Shown piece by piece: positions 1 through 12,409 of a DNA stretch of 64,000 bases (its first letter is position 1; every line of letters starts with the position of its first letter). Below the pieces are notes generated by a model. The model was not told where the DNA came from. It did not search any database and worked only from the letters and a program-made list of their open reading frames with translations. A program made the translations under genes and the position numbers. Source of the DNA: Gambelia wislizenii (taxonomy: Eukaryota > Chordata > Lepidosauria > Squamata > Crotaphytidae); contig JAUMIR010000005.1 in assembly GCA_030847615.1 (NCBI GenBank), positions 110,885,116-110,949,115 on the forward strand. Reading direction: 5' to 3'.

Positions 1-3000
1 ATAGATCATGGAGGCCATGTTGTTTATACTTAGAACTCACAAGTGGGATGTCTGGTGTGCAGAAACAATGGAGAAAGAAGACATTACCTACTGCCAATCT
101 AGAAGTGTGATCTACAAAAAGGAGTGATAGAGCATTTGTTTTGCACATAAGAGCCATGGATCCCAAATTCAATCTGCAGCTTCTTCAGTTATACTAATTA
201 GCTTTCTAATAAACCCACTCCTCTCAGCACCAATCTTATTTTAGGACTTGTCTACACTGGAACCTTATACTTCACGCTGGCCCATGGTGAATCCATGTCA
301 GAGTTCAGCCAGGCCAGCAAGGCCAACACCACATCAGCCCCACTGGCCCATTACTTTGTCCCTGGAGCTGCCACTGCCGCTGCCTCACCATCCAAGCAGT
401 TCCCTGTGAGGTTCTGGCCAATGCCATCACTTCTACTGAGGTCAGAACAGGGCACCCAGACACATGATCAACAAGGTGGAGGCCCATTTGGCTCACAAAT
501 GGCAAAGGCTATATGAAACCTCTGAATTGGCCATGACTGGTGGAACTATTTGGGTTCTGACTGGGCAATAGCTACTCTTCAAGATCCTGTTTCCTTCCAT
601 ATCTACTACCACCTTCCCCATGTCTTTCAAGCCTAATTCAGGTACAATATGATAGCTCAAATGTCTTGTCAGGTCTCTACAAGGAAATATAAATATGAAT
701 TCTCCCATTGCATAAACAAACATCAGGGAAAGAGTTATCTAAATTTGCTGTATGCTAGTTTGCTGTATGCTGTATCTTTTGTGAGGATATAATCAATAAA
801 TGGAACACCACCAGCTGCAGTCACAGATGCTGCAGTCTAGAACTGTATGACCTCATTCTTTTTAACCTCTAGGGGGAGTAAATCACACAGTATATTCACA
901 GTGTATTCAGTGGATATGTGGAGAGATTTTATGGAGTTTGTGTACCAGTCTTTCCTTTTGCAGGAACCATATACCTTCTTCTTGTTCTTCTGATGAATGC
1001 CCATTTGCTTTCCTGAGAGACAGTTCTCCAAACACACATCTGTACATGAAGAGTGTCACTACAAGTGAAAAGGGACAATATGAACTATCCTCCTAACTCA
1101 GAGTCCTCTCAAGAGACATTGATCAATTCAGGACACAGTAGGGCATGTAGCCTAGATAATATATCCAAATTCAAGCATGTTGCGTAACTATTACCTTCAG
1201 CCAGGCAGGCATTAAAAAAATTATGTTTTGTTTTCACCTGGCTTTTAATGGTTTTTAAGATATGTGTTTAACTGTGTTTGGTTTTAATGTTTTTCCTCTA
1301 ATACTGTTGCTGTCATGTTTTGCTTTTTAAACTTAACTTGAGTTGTGGGGGGGAGAGGTGTTGAAAGACAGTATACCAGTGTCTGCACATATAATTATTC
1401 AGTTGCTGTAATTATTCAACACATAAAGACTTCCAACTGAATAGATGAATTGCCTCCTCCTCTGTATATTTGATTTCCAGTGTGTTATGAACGTGATACA
1501 TGATTTGAGAGTTCTTTCACACATGCAAATATTCAATTGATGTCACAGACATGCACCAAATCTGCAAGTATAACATAAGAAGAAGTGAAGAGAAATGAAC
1601 ACAAACAAAAACCAGGAAAGTGCAGGTATTCGTTGTTTGCAGTTTAAAAAATGGAAAATCATAAACAGTGGGACAACTGTGACATATTTTGAAATTCACA
1701 GTGGACTAATAATGGTATTTTTACAGAATGTAGTGCTGTCTTAAATGAGAAAATAGCAATGAATGCTGAAAATTGGCTAGCTTCTCTCTGTATTCTTTAT
1801 GTAGTGCAAGATTTTAAGCCCAAAAACAAAAAATGAGACAAAATATTCTCACAGGAACAGTTTCTCCCAAACAGCCCTTTCTCAAGAGAAGTTTTAATCT
1901 TTGTCCCATGCTGTAAATTGATCCAGTGCATGTCTGTGTGGCAGGTGAACCATGTAAAATCTGCTGTGAGAGTGTTTTTTAAGCCCTGCTCTTGAACAAC
2001 CAGTCTGGGGGAAGAATGGTGAAAATAAAAGGAATCCATCAAGGTCACTGCTGAACAAGAAAAATTGAGTCTAAATGCTACAAAGATTGGTCAATTGATT
2101 GGGAGGGAACTTAGAAGCCACTATCACAAACAGAAGAAACAACAAAAACTTTTTTCTTGGGTTACTTTTGGGGTATTCTTCAGCTGGAAAGATAACAGGG
2201 AAGCCTGCTTGCTGTAATTGCACAAATCTTAGGGACACGATACAATGGTGTTTAAAGGCTGTGCTCATGTGTGAACATGGTCCAACTGCCAGCCTGGCTG
2301 TAGCCCTTTGACTTCTCAAGATGGTTGCTTATTAGCCCAATGACACCAATGGGGGTTTAGAACTTTCAGTTTGTTGGTAGCATATGAAAGGTGACATCCA
2401 AAAGAGCAGCAGAAGAGAGTGCTATGTTGTAAAAACAGACATGCACTTAAAGTACTACAGCTCTTCTTGAATGATGTTCCCCCTTTTTCTTCTTCTTGAG
2501 GAACTGGGTTCTCCTTTTTGACCTGTTTTCTATCTCTTTATGTATAGGAACCAAGACAGCATGGACAGAAAACTCATTCTTCCCCCCAAATACCAGAAAA
2601 CGAGCAATGTATCTTTGAACAAGGCTACAACATTTCAGATGTTCTATCCATTAAGCTAATGCATCAGGAACAGGACCTTCTTAAACCTTAATAGACCTTA
2701 CTCCTTATATTACTGGATTCAGGAAAAAGTTGCAAGCTGTTACTTAATATTATTTTTGTATTATTTAATGCTTGGTATAGGCAGGGGTGATTATGGGTCT
2801 TCCTTCCTCATGAGCCAAAATCACTTGATTGGCTGATCATTGCATGATGTCTGTGACAGCAAATGTTAACCTGATTTCCCAAATCAGGAAGCAAAATTTC
2901 TTAGGCTGCTCTCAAGGATGTCTTTGTTTAAGATTCTCCATCCTAACACATGAAACATAAAGAAGGGTTGAGGAGGGGGGAAACATACTAGTGGAAAGTT

Positions 3001-3099
3001 ATTGTATTATATCAAATATGTAGGCCACAGTTTTGAAACTAATGACAATCTAAGTCATGTCCACTGAAGTTTGGAAGAACTTGATTGAAGGATGCTATA
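1..3099. other. Unassigned non-coding stretch
   Basis: I see no gene or well-supported repeat. The open frames are short, unconserved-looking and on both strands. A T-rich patch around 1210-1350 resembles the 3' untranslated region of an L2-type LINE, but the match is too weak to call. Confidence 0.5.
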
Positions 3100-3562
3100 G
3101 AAATTGTGTTGAACATGATTTATCAGAGGAGGGCGATCAGGATGGTGGGAGGTCTGGAAGTCATGCCCTGTGCGGAGCAGCTTAGGGAGCTGGGCATGTT
3201 TAGTCTGGAAAAGATAAGGTTAAGAGGTGACATGATAGCCATGTTTAAATATTTGAAGGGATGTCATACTGAGGATGGGGCAAGCTTGTTTTCTGCTGCT
3301 CCAGAGACTAAGACATGGAGCAATGGGTTCAAACTACAGGAAAATAGATTCCAGCTAAACATTAGGAAAAACTTCCTGATAGTAAGAGCTGTTCGGAAGT
3401 GGAATACACTGCTTCAGAGTGTGGAGGAGTCTCCTTCTTTGAAGTTTTTTAAACAGAGGCTGGACGTCTATCTGTCGGGAATGTTTTGATTGTGTATTCC
3501 TGCATGGCAGGGGGTTGGACTGGGTGGCCCTTAAGATCTCTTCCAACTCTATGATTCTATGA
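3100..3562 (+). pseudogene. CR1 LINE, 3' end fragment of the ORF2 C-terminus
   Basis: This is the extreme 3' end of a CR1 non-LTR retrotransposon. It encodes the conserved tail of the CR1 reverse transcriptase ORF, with [41 protein letters not shown] and NTLLQSVEESPSLKFFKQRLD in order, ending at a stop near 3489. It then has the typical CR1 3' UTR (GGGTTGGACTGGGTGGCCC...) and terminates in ATTCTATG-type octamers at about 3550-3562. Everything upstream of the RT C-terminus is missing, as expected for a 5'-truncated LINE copy. The same tail occurs at 13262-14565, 17046-18657 and 44840-45740. It is not expected to be active. Confidence 0.9.
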
Positions 3563-4085
3563 TCATCACCACAGGACCTTATATAAAGCAAAGTGTTTCC
3601 AGTGAAAGCATTAATCTTCAGGGAAAAGGGCTCAATGAAATTCTCTTTTAACATAGCAATTGAAATGTTAACTGCTTCTGTATAAGCAATCTTGTAATTT
3701 AAAAAGAAATTGACAGCATTTCTAGAGAATAACATGAAGACATTCTGCCATTCTTGTCATTGTTAGCAGGCACTACATTTGCATAGGTGCACCAGTTGAT
3801 GAGCATGTCCAAGGTGAGGAATATACTAGCTCATTTCCTTGTTTGTTTGTGATGCCACTTAATCTCTCTTCACAGTCAAAACCAGTTGGCAATTTCACAG
3901 ACAGTATGGGATGACAAATGAGAAAATAACAATAAGATGTCACAAAAGAGCTGATGTGCTTAAATGAGCAGAGAATGTGTTTCTAGAGATAGCTTCCCCT
4001 CCCCCAAATTTTAAGTAATATTTTAGAAGCTTAAGCAAGTTAGCTAAATCTGTGTATACAAGACTATCCTCTTGGTCCTAGCTGG
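3563..4085. other. Unassigned non-coding stretch
   Basis: No gene or repeat was recognised between the CR1 fragment and the L1 3' end. It is AT-rich with only short incidental open frames. Confidence 0.4.
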
Positions 4086-4452
4086 TTAAAAAATACTATA
4101 CCTAGACTGGGTAACTTTTGGATTTGAATTATAACAAGAGAACCTATAGTGAATAGATGGATGTTAAATATGTTGAAGAGTTAGAAATTAGAGAGAAGAA
4201 TTGAAATGTATTTAACACTGTACAGCTAGAGATAACTTGGAAGTCTTTTTTAATGTGTTAATTCTTAATTGTTTCTTTTTGTTGTTACCTTGTTAAATAT
4301 CTTTTCTTTTATCTTTTTTCTGTTTGTTAATTCTTTTCTATGTTGTGTCAATTGTATTTATTATTCTTTTTTTCCTTTTTCTTTTTTAATCCTTTTTCTT
4401 TCTTATTCAACTAAAATTTAATAAAGATATTTAATTAAAAAATACTATACCT
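4086..4452 (+). mobile_element. 5'-truncated L1-type 3' end with perfect 18-bp TSD
   Basis: An insert of 331 bp (4104-4434) lies between two identical 18-bp copies of TTAAAAAATACTATACCT, at 4086-4103 and 4435-4452. The insert is pyrimidine-rich and ends with AATAAAG followed by an A-rich end that merges with the duplicated TTAAAA. Long TSDs starting with TTAAAA are the signature of L1-endonuclease target-primed reverse transcription. No coding sequence remains, so assignment to L1 rests on the TSD and the 3' end style rather than on protein. Confidence 0.85.
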
Positions 4453-4645
4453 CAGATTTGAGTCTGAAAAATGGTAATGAACTAAATGGAGAAACACAGT
4501 GAAATGTCTGAACAGTGCAAGAATAGGTCACTTGAAGAAAGTGAATTGAAATTAGAGCTGGAGTGGGCAACTATATCTGATTGAAGAGTCATTTTCCCTC
4601 AAGACCCCCTGGGGGCTACACAATTTGGTAAAATGCCCCACCCCC

Positions 4646-4646
4646 A

Positions 4647-4690
<44 letters not shown>

Positions 4691-4693
4691 AAA
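4646..4693. repeat. (GAAA)n microsatellite
   Basis: About twelve uninterrupted GAAA units are seen directly. Confidence 0.97.
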
Positions 4694-7196
4694 CCTACCA
4701 AAAGGGACTGGGAATCCAGTTTCCATATGAAAATAAAATGACTTCTTAAGGTAAACAGTTTGGGAAATCAAGAAATCTGTCTGTAAAGTGAGTTGCTGCT
4801 CCTGGTGGCTTCCAACAGAGGTGATTCACCTTTTGGTGGAGTCAGCAGAAAAGGGGGAGTGTGGAAGGGTTAACAACTGCAAAAACAGGCTTGGGGAGCT
4901 GCATTTGGCTCCAAAGCCATATTTTGCAATCCCAGAACTAGGGACTGAGACAAAAACAACTCTAGGTTCAAAAATTGCATTCCCTTTACAAAAAAGAGGG
5001 GGTACTGATTTGTTTAAACATAATCAGTGCTGAGTAAGTAGTAATGTGGCAATTTGAGTTGTCCAGAATTCTTCAATAGCCTAGGTGCATTTTTTTCTTT
5101 TAAAAAAATCTAGTTCAAGGAAGTATTTTGCTTAATTTAAGAGGTCACATTAATGTCCAAACTTCCCAATTAAGAAGGTAAGTATTAGTAAGTAGTCACA
5201 TCTCATTATTACAGAGTGGGATCAGCTCTGGTATCAGCAATCTGAGCGGTCACTAACTGCTTTAATATCACAGTTAAAATCCTATCTCAGTCTTAGGAAA
5301 TGCTTATCAAAATAATCTTCTCCCCAATCTAACTCTTGCACTATTCTCAGTACACACTTGAATTCCATTCCAGATATTGAAGGTTGGAAAGATCAATAGG
5401 ATGATGTATACAAATGGTGGTAAGGGTCCTTCCTCATTGCTGATCAAGTTGTGAAATTCTTTTGTGTAGTAGCAATGATAGGAATGGGTGATTGCACTGC
5501 AGCACTTAAGACAGAGAGGAGGCACTAAAGGAGTGCAAGATGGATTTCTCCATGGGGACTCCTTCTTGTACTCTAGTGATGCCTTCCAGTGTGGTTGTAT
5601 TATGCCATACCTCCAAAGTCAACAGGTCCCAGATGAAGTGCTGGGTAGACCTTTCCCCCTTTTCCTTCATGCATGGGAGGGGGAGAAGAAACAAAGCAAG
5701 GAGGGGAATCAAATCTCTACAATCTCATATCAGTGACCAGAGACGGGATGGATTCCCTTCAGGGTAGCTAGGAGAATGGGGGTTAGAGAAAGGGTAGGGC
5801 CATAGAGAGGAAGAGGAATTTCCAGACTTAAGGCCTATTTTGACCTCTTCCTTTATCTCTAGTGTTGCAAACACATCCTGCTTGAGTTAAAATAGTTTTT
5901 TTTCCAGTTTCCACTGGATTTGGTGGTACAACAAGAAAGCATTTTTCTCATGGTGGGTAAGTGTATGGATGAGGGTTGATCCTCAGGCATACTGCTTTAC
6001 CCAGCCCAATAAAGAATTCTTGGTCAAATCATGGGGTCACCATAAATCAACAAGCAATTTGATGGCATGAACACACAGATAAAGTATCTAAAGAGTATGG
6101 GAGGAAACAAAAGGCTGTCAATTAATAAGGTAACATTTCCAAAATAAGAGCTTTTCACTGCTCTGTGAAAAATCCACCCACACTGTACCATAGGGTCAGT
6201 TAGCTCTCCACCCGCTTGATACAAATAGTGGGCTAGGGAGGACAGAATGAAACCATCACTTCTATAGAAACGACTTTCCCATTAGGGAAGAGCAGCTTCC
6301 ATTTTGGATGCAGTTTCAGCAAATGATTAATGAATAGCCAGTGATGGGTGTTTGTTCCTAATATGTGAACCAACGAAGTAATGATGAACAGGCTTTTGTT
6401 CTTGTTGTCCTCTAAAGCTATAACAAATTGCAGCCTGTTTGCTGATGCTTCTTCCTAAAATCTTAGTTAAGAGTATCAGCAAACGTTTCTAATGGCACAA
6501 CTTGGAATACTAGTTTTATGATTTATGTGCCTGCTTTTTGTTAACTTGTGAAGAAAATAATGAGGCCTTAGAGAATTAAGGCAAGGTGAGTCTGTGCCCT
6601 GATTCAAGGGATAATAATTCTCTGGCTTTGTCGACCTAGTTTGCTTTGCTTGTTTCTTTATATTCAGTTTACTTTGCCAAAAAGGGAGGAGGGGTGAACT
6701 GAACCTATTTCCCTTTCATGTCAAGTAAAATTGTCATAAAAAAATAAGAACTGTATACTGTGTATTCCTACACAGGTGAAGAAAGGGGTAAGGAAAGCTA
6801 GCGTAAAATATACATTACATGTAAATGTAACAGATATAAGAAATGTTCACTGGGAAATAGGCACTGAAGATATCCCCCAGCTCTGGTGCCATAATAGCAA
6901 TGTTGGCCTCAAAGACTAAGGCTAGTTTATCACACCCACTAAGTGACATTCACAAGCACTGCTTCCAAAAATATTGGCTCATATTTTTTTTTTTCCTTAC
7001 TGCCAAGGTCCAAAATCAATTATGTCCTAAACTGGTTTTCATTCTCCTGGCTATCACACTGTGATGACATCATAAACTCAGCTATGATTTTTTTCAGTCT
7101 TTCTCCTTGGGATCTTCTTTTCACCTTTCCTCTAGTGAATATCAGAGCCAGTGTGGCAGTTGGCTTGATAAAAGTGTCATGTTACTATAAGAAAAA
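4694..7196. other. Unassigned non-coding stretch
   Basis: No gene is recognised. The overlapping short frames on both strands at 5300-5770 show no family motif, and I could not assign any repeat to this stretch. Confidence 0.45.
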
Positions 7197-7447
7197 GTAA
7201 TAATAATAATAATAATAATAAAATTTATTTATATCCCGCTCCTCTGCGAACAATCGGGGTGGCTTACAACAGTACATAGTATAAAACAACTCAAAATCCC
7301 TTCCCCCCCTTAAAACATTATTAAATCAATACAAATTAAAATCAGCATATAATACAATTGTTATTAAAAACCCTTCCTAGCGAGCAGCATAAGTTAGGAG
7401 CTCCAGAATCAACCTCCAGAGGGGGGTCCTGAGGCCAGGGTTAGCTA

Positions 7448-9280
7448 TTCCGGAAAAGCCTGCCTGAAGAGATCCGTCTTGACAGCCTTTTAAAACCTGT
7501 CTAACGATGTCAACAGGCAGATCTCATCCAGCAGGCCATTCCACAATTTGGGGGCGACAGCTGAGAAAGCCCTCTGGGAGGTGGTCGCCAGCCTAGGTCT
7601 TTGTGGCTGCAACAAATTCTTCCCAGAGGACCGGAGAGCGTGAAGAGGATTATAAGGGAGAAGGCGGTCCCTGAGATAGCTTGGGCCCAAGCCATTTAGG
7701 GCTTTAAAGGTGATAACCAACACCTTGTACTGGGCCCAGAAGCTGATAGGCAGCCAGTGGATGGACCTCAGAACCGGAGTAATGTGGTCCCTCCTAGATG
7801 TTCAAGAAACTAGCCTGGCTGCCATATTTTGTACCAGCTGTAATTTCCGAACTAAGCACAAGGGTAGCCCCATGTAGAGTGCATTACAGAAATCAAGACA
7901 TGAGGTTACCAGCACGTGCGCAACAGTCTCAAGATCCCTTACTTCCAGAAAACGGCGCAGCTGGCGTATCAGCCGAAGCTGATAACAAGCGCTCCTGACT
8001 GTCGCATTTACCTGATTTGTCATCAGGAGCGACGAGTCAAGGAGCACCCCTAGACTGCAAACACAGTCACACTGGAGGAGAGTGTGACCCCATCCAGGAC
8101 TGGAGATTGCAACACAATTCTTGGTTTCGGGGCCGATACCATGAGCACCTCCGTCTTGTCTGGATTCAGTCTCAATCTGTTTTTCCTCATCCAGCCCATT
8201 ACTGCCCGAAGACATTCATTGAGAGAAGAGATGCTGTCAGAATTCGAGACCGACGAACGAGATACGGAGATATAGATCTGAGTGTCATCAGTGTACTGAT
8301 AACACCCAGCTCCATAACTCCAGATAATCTCAACCAGCGGCTTCATATAGATGTTAAATAACATCAGGGACAGAATAGCACCCTGTGGTACTCCACAGGT
8401 AAGCTCCCTTTTACTGGAGCTACTGTCCCCGAGCAGCACTCTCTGGGTTCTGCCCGAGAGGAAGGACTGGAACCACTGCAAAGCAGTGCCTCCGATGCCT
8501 AACTCCCTCAGGCGATCCAGAAGAATGCTGTGATCCATCATATCAAAAGCCGCTGAGAGGTCTAGGAGCACCAACAGGGTCACACTACCTCTGTCAATGC
8601 TCAGATGCAGATCGTCGGTCAAGGCAACCATGGCAGTCTCAACCCCAAAGCCTGTCCTAAAGCCAGTTTGAAATGGGTCTAGGTAATCGGTTTCATCCAA
8701 GACAGCTTGGAGTCGAAGAGCAACCACCCTCTTGATCACCTTGCTCAAAAATGGTAATAAAGAGAATGGCCTATAATTATTCATAGCCAGGGGGTCCAGG
8801 GAAGGTTTTTCAAAATAGGCTTAACAGCCGCCTCCTTTAGACATGATGGAATATATCCTTCTCTGAAGGACACATTGATGATGCTCACAAGGAACTTCCG
8901 CAATGTGTCCCCTCCCTGGACAGCCAGCCAAGATGGGCAAGGGTCGAGGGGGCAGGTTGTCTTCCTCACACTACCAAGGAGCTTGTCCACATCGTCGGTA
9001 CTCACAGATTGAAGCTGACCCAGTATAATTACATTGGTGGAGTTGCTGGACACCCATTGTTTCTGTTACAATAGTGGCATCTAAGTCGGCTCTTATCTGA
9101 GAGATTTTATCTGCAAAGAAGTTATTAAATGCATTACAGCAAGCAGTTGTCAGGTTAAGCAGGGGATTTGGCACAGGGGACACCTGCATCAGCTCTCTCA
9201 CCAACCTAAACAGCTCTGCTGGACGGGACTCTACAGACACAATACGTTCAGAGGAGAAGGATCTCTGTGCTGCATGCATT
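7448..9280 (-). pseudogene. L2 reverse transcriptase region, frameshifted
   Basis: This is the RT and C-terminal part of L2 ORF2 in several frames. Frame pieces in order (high to low coordinates) are: NNFFADKISQIRADLDATIV near 9140; the linker with LLGSVRKTTCPLDPCPSWL near 8950; the RT core 8784-8050 with NNYRPFSLLPFLSKVI, LLVLLDLSAAFDMMDHS, CGVPQGAILSLMLFNIYMKPL and YTDDTQIY (the usual YADD is YTDD); and the C-terminal part 8215-7490 with LVTSCLDFCNALYMGL and WNGLLDEICLL. RT would copy the element's own RNA at the target site. At least three frame breaks preclude activity. Confidence 0.88.
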
Positions 9281-9360
9281 GCCTCCCGATAGGACCAAAG
9301 AAAGTTCCTATGGTGAGTTCTGTCAGATAAGAGCTGAGTCTTCCGCCACCTGCACTCTAG

Positions 9361-10530
9361 TCATTGTCCAAACCACTTCATTTCCCTAAGCTCAGGTGTA
9401 TACCATGGCCTACGGTTAGAAGTGGATTGGCAAGGATGCTTGGGAGCAATCGTGTCAATAGCTCTGGTAAGGTCGGTGTTCCAGGTATTAACCAGAGCAT
9501 CAACAGGATCACCAGCATTTCCAACCATTAAACCCTCTAAGGCTTTCTGGAAACCCATAGGTTCCATTAGCCTTCAAGGGTGTACCATTTTAATGGCTCC
9601 ACCACCCCCGGTGGTACAGATGTAGGCTCTAAGTTCCATCTTGACCAGGAAATGATCTGTCCATGACAAAGCGGAGGTACTGATTACCTCTGCCCATGGA
9701 TATGCCTGATCTGAACTAAAGACCACATCAAGTGTATGACCTGCACAATGCGTGGGCCCGTTGACCAATTGGGATAGGCCCATGTTTGTCATGGTCTCCA
9801 TGGACTCCCGAGCCGCACCTGTTACACTGGTCTCGAGCGGGATGTTGAAGTCCCACAAAATCAAAAGTCTGGGGGATTCCAGCAGCAGCTCTGAGACCAG
9901 CTGTGTCAGCTCGGTTAGGGAGTCTGCTAGACAACGGGGTGGCCGGTAGACTAGCAGAATCCCCAAGCTGTCCCTGGTCTTCAGGCTTAGGTACATACAA
10001 TCGAAGTGGGCTGTGTTCCGGACAGGTATCCTGGTCAAGGTCAGGTGGTTCTTATGGACTAGAGCCAGTCTGCCCCCCCGCCCACTTCCCCTCACCTGCT
10101 CGCTAACAGAGTACCTGGGTGGGAGGGCCTGCACTCATGTGGCAGTGCTATCCTATCCCAGCCAGGTTTCCATGAAGTAAGCCAGGTCGGCATCCTCATC
10201 CAAGAGAAGATCCTGGATGATATGAGTCTTATTCTTCACCAACCTGACATTGCAGAGGAGCAGAGTGAGGTTCTGTGGAATGGTTGGTCTGCTCTCCAAG
10301 CCATTCTAGGAAACATAGGGAACTGAAGACAGAATAGCTTTCAAACAGTGATCCCGTCTTCTCTTGCAACATTTGTTCGCTCTGTTCCAACCATATCTCC
10401 CATTCCCCAACACTACTCCGATGGCTGCCCCCACCTCCTTCCTGGCCTCATGTAAGATGGAGGAGCACAAACCATCCGAGGGGAGAAGCTGAAGGCCCAG
10501 GTGCACACTCTGAGGCATACACCTCTCCAC
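9361..10530 (-). pseudogene. L2 apurinic-type endonuclease region, decayed
   Basis: This is the N-terminal endonuclease half of L2 ORF2. The main frame at 10134-9574 carries LALVHKN, YLSLKTRDSLGILLVYRPPR, then ILWDFNIPLE where the family motif is GDFN (the glycine is replaced by tryptophan), then HTLDVVFSS and SWTDHF in place of SDH. The start of the ORF lies near 10530-10306. APE-type endonucleases nick the target DNA for reverse transcription. Altered catalytic blocks plus frameshifts indicate loss of function. Confidence 0.8.
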
Positions 10531-10720
10531 CTCAGTCTGGCCTCTGCTTCGCCGCTAGAGAAGATTGTCCCTTGGGCAAGTTTCAGCCTCCAAATTGGCC
10601 ATTCCCACAGCCTCTAAATGAGGATAGCCTAATTGTCATTGCTGTGTTGGTGGTGCGCCGCTAGGAGAGGTAATACTTGGGCTCTAAAGACCAAGATTAA
10701 TCTTGGTCCCACAGCTGCCA

Positions 10721-10985
10721 AACGTCACCATTGCACCACCACCACTGAAAGATGGAATTTGGGGCTGGGCAGGCATACGTCCTCAAGGCTTCGCAGAGGT
10801 GCCGGGGAAGATGGTGTCCTGGGCTGGCTAATGTAGCCTTCCCTGCCCTCACCATTACCGCTGTGCTGCCACCGCTGAAAGGTGGAAATTAGGGCTGGGC
10901 AAGCACACACCCTCAAGGCTTCGCAGAGGTGCCGCAGCCTGACTTGGCGAGGGTCGAGGCTGTGCTGTCAGCCATGGCTCCTCCT
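10721..10985 (-). repeat. Two tandem ~130-bp units in the L2 leader
   Basis: The string CCTCAAGGCTTCGCAGAGGT occurs exactly at 10781-10800 and again at 10911-10930. Similar flanks (CACCATT..., CCACCACTGAAAGATGGAA versus CCACCGCTGAAAGGTGGAA, GGGCTGGGCA) surround both. The unit is therefore about 130 bp, repeated twice. The repeats lie just upstream of the endonuclease frame of the minus-strand L2, where promoter monomers sit in some LINEs. That role is inference. Confidence 0.8.
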
Positions 10986-11060
10986 CCTCCTCTTCTTCTT
11001 CTTGTTCTTGACCAACCTTAGATGTTTGCTGCCAGGAGTCCTGCCTGTGTCTACTTAATG

Positions 11061-11434
11061 TCAGGGTGTGTAATGGGTTACTTCCACACAAATCTGATTG
11101 TGAAAATGCTTGAAATGTTTATGAATTTATTAACAACATCCCAGCAATTCATCATTTTGCATATGTATTTTTAAAATAATTATTCTGTTCTTTATTAGTT
11201 TTACTACAGACAATCTAATCAACATTGATAAGGAAAAAAAAGGAAAAGAGAAATAAGGAAAAGAGCAAGAAAATATAAGCATATATATCTCACACACACA
11301 ACTAAGGACTTTTTCAAATGGGGGGGGGGACCCCACAGAGGTCATGAAGAGGACGGCACTGTCCCGCTTACAACACTCCATTTCAGATGACACTGTCCTC
11401 CTCCCGACCTTCCCCCGTGTTTCCTCCATGCTTA
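11061..11434. other. Unresolved sequence left of the L1 pile
   Basis: This stretch contains CACACA and a run of ten G (about 11320-11330), and an A-rich segment on the plus strand. It may hold the 3' end of an L1 copy, but I cannot define borders. No gene was seen. Confidence 0.35.
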
Positions 11435-12404
11435 GATTTGGGACATTTAGCCCACCTCTTTCCTTAACGTCCTGTAATACTTTCATCTTGACCCTGGGCT
11501 TTTTTCCTGACCATATATATTTCAAGATGTCTGATTGCCAATCTTTGAACACTTTTTTATTGTGTATTATTGAAATTGTCTGGAACAAATACATCAATTT
11601 TGGTAATACTGTCATTTTAATTGCATCAATTCTGCAAAGAAAGGAAACTTTTAAATTTTGCCAATTATTCAGATCCTTCTTAATTTCTACAGATTTTTTG
11701 GTAGATTTTCTTGTAGAATAGTTCTGATTTTTTATTCGTTATATCAGTCCCCAGATAGCGTACTTTCTTGACTACATTCCAACCTGAAATTTCCATTAGT
11801 TCCATTTTTTCTTTTGTCGTCATATTTTTAGTTATTATTACTGTTTTTTCGTTATTTACTTTTAATCCTGTTAGTAATTCCAATTCTTTCAATACCATCA
11901 TTAATGTAATTATTCCATTTGTGGTTCACCTAAGGAGGTGACCAAATCATCCGCATACATTCTCAATTTGTATTCCATTTTCCCACTTTTAATGCCCTGT
12001 ATCGTATCACCTTCTTTAATCCTTTTATTTAATAATTCCATAATTATTATAAATAAGAGGGGGAAAAGAGGGCATCCCTGCCTTGTGCCTTTTCGAATCT
12101 GTAATTCTTTTGTTTTCTCACCATTGACTATCAGTTTCGCTGTTAGAGTGTTGTAAATCACCTTTATCCAACTTGTAAATTTTTGCCCAGCGTTTATTTT
12201 ATTTAGGACCTCATGTATTATTAACCATTTAACATTATCCAAGGCCTTCTCTATGTCTAAGAAGATTAATGTCAATTTTTCATCCGTGTGATTCTCTGCA
12301 AATTCTATCAAATTTAATACATGTCTTGTGTTGTCTCTCAAGTATCTCCCCAGTAAGAAGACTCTTTGTTCTTCCTCAATCCATTCTGCCAAAACCTTCT
12401 TCAA
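11435..12404 (-). pseudogene. L1 ORF2 reverse transcriptase fragment
   Basis: This is a minus-strand L1-type RT domain. The frame 12404-11910 contains LTLIFLDIEKALDNVKW (motif A region), GTRQGCPLFPLLF (motif B) and LRMYADDLV (motif C). The next frame (11901-11680) has GLKVNNEKT and VRYLGTDI. The third (11615-11440) has LPKLMYLFQTISI, LKYIWSGKKPRVKMKVLQDVKERGGLNVPNLS, the conserved post-RT block. It is split by frameshifts. It joins abruptly at 12404 to an L1 C-terminal segment, so two L1 pieces abut out of order. Confidence 0.92.
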
Positions 12405-12409
12405 TCTGT

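Larger units (their letters stand above)
7197..11060 (-). mobile_element. L2-type LINE, nearly full length, decayed (copy 1)
   Basis: This is a minus-strand non-LTR retrotransposon. It reads from a leader with tandem units (about 11060-10540), through an endonuclease region (10530-9360) and a reverse transcriptase region (9280-7450), to a 3' end at 7197. The 3' end has GTAAGCCACCCCGATTG...GGGATATAAATAAA followed by an (ATT)n tail. The protein is about 70-85% alike by eye to the intact plus-strand L2 at 32864-34749, including the LDLSAAFD, GVPQGAI, TDDTQIY and LVTSCLDFCNALYMGLPL blocks. Several frameshifts and stops separate the frames, so the copy is dead. The clade call (L2, within the CR1/L2 group) comes from the 3' end and RT motifs. 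A related clade of the same group cannot be excluded. Confidence 0.85.

Noticed and set aside
295..723. Small gene from overlapping short frames
   Set aside because: Both strands are open over the same interval, there is no conserved motif, and the frames are short enough to arise by chance.
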